In this document: piece by piece, positions 5,744-7,801 of the stretch | How positions within the stretch are numbered: the first letter of the stretch is position 1 | Layout of the letters: every line of letters starts with the position of its first letter | From: Pseudomonadota bacterium | GTDB lineage: Bacteria; Pseudomonadota; Alphaproteobacteria; Acetobacterales; Acetobacteraceae | Length of the DNA stretch: 7,801 nucleotides | Assembly (NCBI GenBank): GCA_021805485.1 | Contig: JAJZFF010000625.1 | Span: forward strand, 1 to 7,801 | Direction: 5' to 3' | Program-made: the position numbers and the translations under genes | Notes under the pieces: generated by a model | Told to the model about the DNA's origin: nothing | The model's input: the letters and a program-made list of their open reading frames with translations, nothing else | Databases searched by the model: none

Positions 5744-7039
5744 ATGACGGTCAAGAGCCGACACCCGGAAACGCTCGCCCTGCACGCCGGCTGGCGCGCC
5801 GATCCCACCACCGGCTCGGTCGCGGTGCCGATCCACCAGACCACCTCCTACCAGTTCAACAGCACCGAACACGCGGCCAACCTGTTCGCGCTGTCCGAGC
5901 TCGGCAACATCTACACCCGCATCATGAACCCGACGACGGACGTGCTCGAGCAGCGCCTCGCCGCCGTCGAGGGCGGGGTCGCCGCGCTTGCCCTCGCCTC
6001 CGGCCAGGCCGCCTCGGCGAGCGCGATCCGCACGCTGACCCGCGCGGGCGAGAACGTCGTCGCCTCCACCGATCTCTACGGCGGCACCTGGAACCTCTTC
6101 GCCAACACGCTGCGCGACCAGGGCATCGAGATCCGCTTCGTCGACCCGACCGACCCCGAGAATTTCCGCCGCGCGACCGATGACAAGACCCGCGCGTATT
6201 ACGCCGAAACCCTGCCCAACCCGAAGCTCGCGGTCTTCCCCATCGCCGAGGTCGCGGCGATCGGCCGCCCGCTCGGCATCCCGCTGATCATGGACAACAC
6301 GGCCGCACCGCTGCTCTGCCGGCCCTTCGACCACGGCGCGGCCATCGTGATCTATTCCACCACGAAATATATCGGCGGCCACGGCACCTCGATCGGCGGG
6401 ATGATCATCGATTCCGGCAATTTCGACTGGGCCGCCCACCCCGCGCGCCAGCCGCTGCTGAACGCGCCCGACCCCTCCTATCACGGCGCGGTCTGGGTCG
6501 AGGCGGTCAAGCCGCTCGGCCCGATCGCCTACATCATCCGCGCCCGCACCGTGATCCTGCGCGACGAGGGGGCGGCGCTCTCGCCGTTCAACGCCTTCCA
6601 GCTCATCCAGGGGCTGGAGACGCTGCCGCTGCGCATGGCGCGGCATTGCGAGAACGCCGAGAAGGTGGTCGATTTCCTCTCCAGCCATCCCGACGTGGTG
6701 CGGGTGATCCACCCCGGCGTCGCCACCGGCGAGGCGCGGCGGCGCACGGAAACCTACCTCACCGGCGGCAGGGGCGCGCTGGTCGGCTTCGAACTGGCCG
6801 GCGGCGCCGCATCGGGGCGGAAATTCATCGAGGCGCTGCGGATGTTCTACCACGTCGCCAATATCGGTGACGCCCGCAGCCTCGCCATCCACCCCGCCAG
6901 CACCACCCACTCGCAGCTCTCGGCCGAGGAACAGGCGGCCACGGGCGTCACGCCTGGCTATGTCCGGCTGTCGATCGGCCTCGAACACATCGAGGACATC
7001 ATCGCCGATCTGGATCAGGCGCTGGCGGCCGCGCGCTGA
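5744..7039 (+). CDS. metY: O-acetylhomoserine aminocarboxypropyltransferase (homocysteine synthase, MetY type)
   Basis: This 431-aa cytoplasmic enzyme belongs to the Cys/Met-metabolism PLP family. MetY enzymes join O-acetylhomoserine and sulfide to make homocysteine for methionine synthesis. The sequence shows ETLALHAGW at the N-terminus, NIYTRIMNPT with the PLP-phosphate-contacting Tyr57 and Arg59, SGQAA (86-90), the cofactor aspartate in MDN (Asp184), the Schiff-base lysine in YSTTK (Lys208), and the C-terminal VRLSIGLEH with the carboxylate-binding Arg408. Length is typical of MetY (about 430 aa) and longer than MetB or MetZ. The segment MDNTAAPLLCRP and the YSTTKYIGGHGTSIGG motif differ from the DNTFATPYLCRP and HSLTK wording of many MetY proteins, so it may be a distinct clade; O-succinylhomoserine use cannot be excluded. 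It appears to be a single gene with its own terminator. Confidence 0.9.
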   Translation: MTVKSRHPETLALHAGWRADPTTGSVAVPIHQTTSYQFNSTEHAANLFALSELGNIYTRIMNPTTDVLEQRLAAVEGGVAALALASGQAASASAIRTLTRAGENVVASTDLYGGTWNLFANTLRDQGIEIRFVDPTDPENFRRATDDKTRAYYAETLPNPKLAVFPIAEVAAIGRPLGIPLIMDNTAAPLLCRPFDHGAAIVIYSTTKYIGGHGTSIGGMIIDSGNFDWAAHPARQPLLNAPDPSYHGAVWVEAVKPLGPIAYIIRARTVILRDEGAALSPFNAFQLIQGLETLPLRMARHCENAEKVVDFLSSHPDVVRVIHPGVATGEARRRTETYLTGGRGALVGFELAGGAASGRKFIEALRMFYHVANIGDARSLAIHPASTTHSQLSAEEQAATGVTPGYVRLSIGLEHIEDIIADLDQALAAAR

Positions 7040-7059
7040 GCTTCAGTCTCCCGATGTCG

Positions 7060-7092
7060 CGGGCCGGATCCCCGATCCGGCCCGTGATTTTT
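7060..7092 (+). terminator. Intrinsic terminator of the metY-type gene
   Basis: A perfect 10-bp stem (CGGGCCGGAT at 7060-7069 with its complement at 7075-7084), extendable to 11 bp with a 3-base CCC loop, is followed by TGA and then TTTTT (7088-7092). It begins 21 bases after the stop codon at 7039. The last T of the run is also the last base of the pepN stop codon on the other strand. The opposite strand has no T-run after the stem, so it should mainly stop plus-strand transcripts. Confidence 0.85.
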
Positions 7093-7801
7093 CACGACCC
7101 CGCCCGCGCCCGCTCGGCCATCTCCCGCGCATTGGCCGACAAAGCGGGATCGGCGAGCAGCGCGTCCAGCGCGCCCCGCATCAGCGCCTGCCGCGCCGGA
7201 TCGAAGCGCTGCCAGCTCGCGAACACGTCAATGCAGCGCGCCGCGATCTGCCGGTTCACCCGGTCGACCTCGCCGATCATCCGCGCCACCAGCGCATAGC
7301 CCCGCCCCGACGCATCGTGGAACCAGCGCTGGTTCCCCGCGCCGAATGCCTGCACCAGGGCGCGGAAGCGGTTGGGGTTGCGCAGGTCGAAATCGGCGTG
7401 CCGGGTCAGCGCCTCGACGCGGTCCAGCGTGTCCGGCGCCGTCGCCATCGCCTGGATGCGGAACCACTTGTCGCTCACCAGCGCATCGCCGCGCCAGCGC
7501 GCGTGAAACGCCGCGAGTGCGGCATCGCGCGCCGGCGTCGCGGTATCGGCGAGCAGCGCCAGCGCGCCGAGCCGCCCGGTCATCGTCGGCGCCGTCTCGA
7601 AGCGGCGCTGTGCCGCGTCCAGCCCCGCCGCCGGGTCCGCCGCCATCAGATAGGCCAGCGCGACATTGCCGAGCGCCCGCCGCCCCATGCTCGCCGGATC
7701 GAGGCTGAACGGCGCCGATGCATCCTCCGCCCCGCACAGCGCGGCGAAGCGGTCCCGCAACGCCCGGCCGATCGCCGCCCGGCTCGTCTCCAGCGCCTCG
7801 T
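7092..7801 (-). CDS. pepN: Aminopeptidase N (M1 family), C-terminal part (5' end outside window)
   Basis: The frame is open to the right edge, so only the last 235 residues are present; a TTG at 7760 is internal. The visible part is the helical-repeat C-terminal domain of gamma/alphaproteobacterial PepN. Family signatures are DKWFRIQAMA, FDLRNPNRFRALVQAFG, NQRWFHDASGRGY, the VNRQIAAR segment and WQRFDPARQALM, in the same order and spacing as in E. coli PepN. The catalytic HExxH zinc site lies upstream of the window and cannot be checked. PepN is a cytoplasmic zinc aminopeptidase that removes N-terminal residues in the last steps of peptide turnover. It converges on the metY-type gene with 52 bases between stops. 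It appears intact as far as seen, with strong GC-rich codon use like its neighbour. Confidence 0.9.
   Translation of the reverse strand, partial: EALETSRAAIGRALRDRFAALCGAEDASAPFSLDPASMGRRALGNVALAYLMAADPAAGLDAAQRRFETAPTMTGRLGALALLADTATPARDAALAAFHARWRGDALVSDKWFRIQAMATAPDTLDRVEALTRHADFDLRNPNRFRALVQAFGAGNQRWFHDASGRGYALVARMIGEVDRVNRQIAARCIDVFASWQRFDPARQALMRGALDALLADPALSANAREMAERARAGS

Noticed and set aside
5648..6988. Long minus-strand open frame (446 codons) opposite the metY-type gene
   Set aside because: Low-complexity Asp/Arg/Gly/Ala translation in a region fully explained by a conserved enzyme on the plus strand.

Overview
The window looks like a chromosomal segment of a GC-rich Gram-negative bacterium, most likely an alphaproteobacterium. 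An acidophilic acetic-acid-bacterium relative such as Acidiphilium is my tentative guess, based on codon style, protein wording and the outer-membrane cytochrome; nothing in the window proves the genus. No tRNA, rRNA, CRISPR array, insertion sequence or phage gene is visible.

Layout: (1) Bases 1-1214 (+) hold the 3' part of a membrane-anchored Ser/Thr protein kinase, which enters from outside the window. (2) Bases 1219-2991 (-) hold a two-gene unit. Its first gene encodes a 449-aa outer-membrane protein with one N-terminal CxxCH haem site and a beta-barrel-like remainder, resembling the Cyc2 fused cytochrome-porin family. Its second gene encodes a small periplasmic class I cytochrome c. The unit has a perfect FNR/FixK-type box and a candidate -10 upstream, a GC-rich hairpin between the genes, and an intrinsic terminator lying inside the 3' end of the convergent kinase gene. 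(3) Bases 3150-5662 (+) hold recQ followed by a CRP-family regulator whose start overlaps the recQ stop (ATGA). (4) Bases 5744-7039 (+) hold a PLP-dependent O-acetylhomoserine sulfhydrylase (MetY type), ending in a strong intrinsic terminator at 7060-7092. (5) Bases 7092-7801 (-) hold the C-terminal part of aminopeptidase N, which runs off the right edge.

How the genes work together: the clearest functional unit is the cytochrome pair. An outer-membrane haem-porin and a soluble periplasmic monohaem cytochrome could form a short electron-transfer path across the outer membrane and periplasm. The FNR-type box suggests low-oxygen control, so the direction of electron flow (iron oxidation, or reduction of an external acceptor) is open. 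The recQ-regulator pair is probably translationally coupled. The CRP-like protein keeps the residues expected for cyclic-nucleotide binding and a CRP-type recognition helix, so it is not a good candidate to bind the FNR-type box. The kinase, metY and pepN genes show no evident link to the cytochromes. The main gaps are all under 160 bases and their contents are listed.
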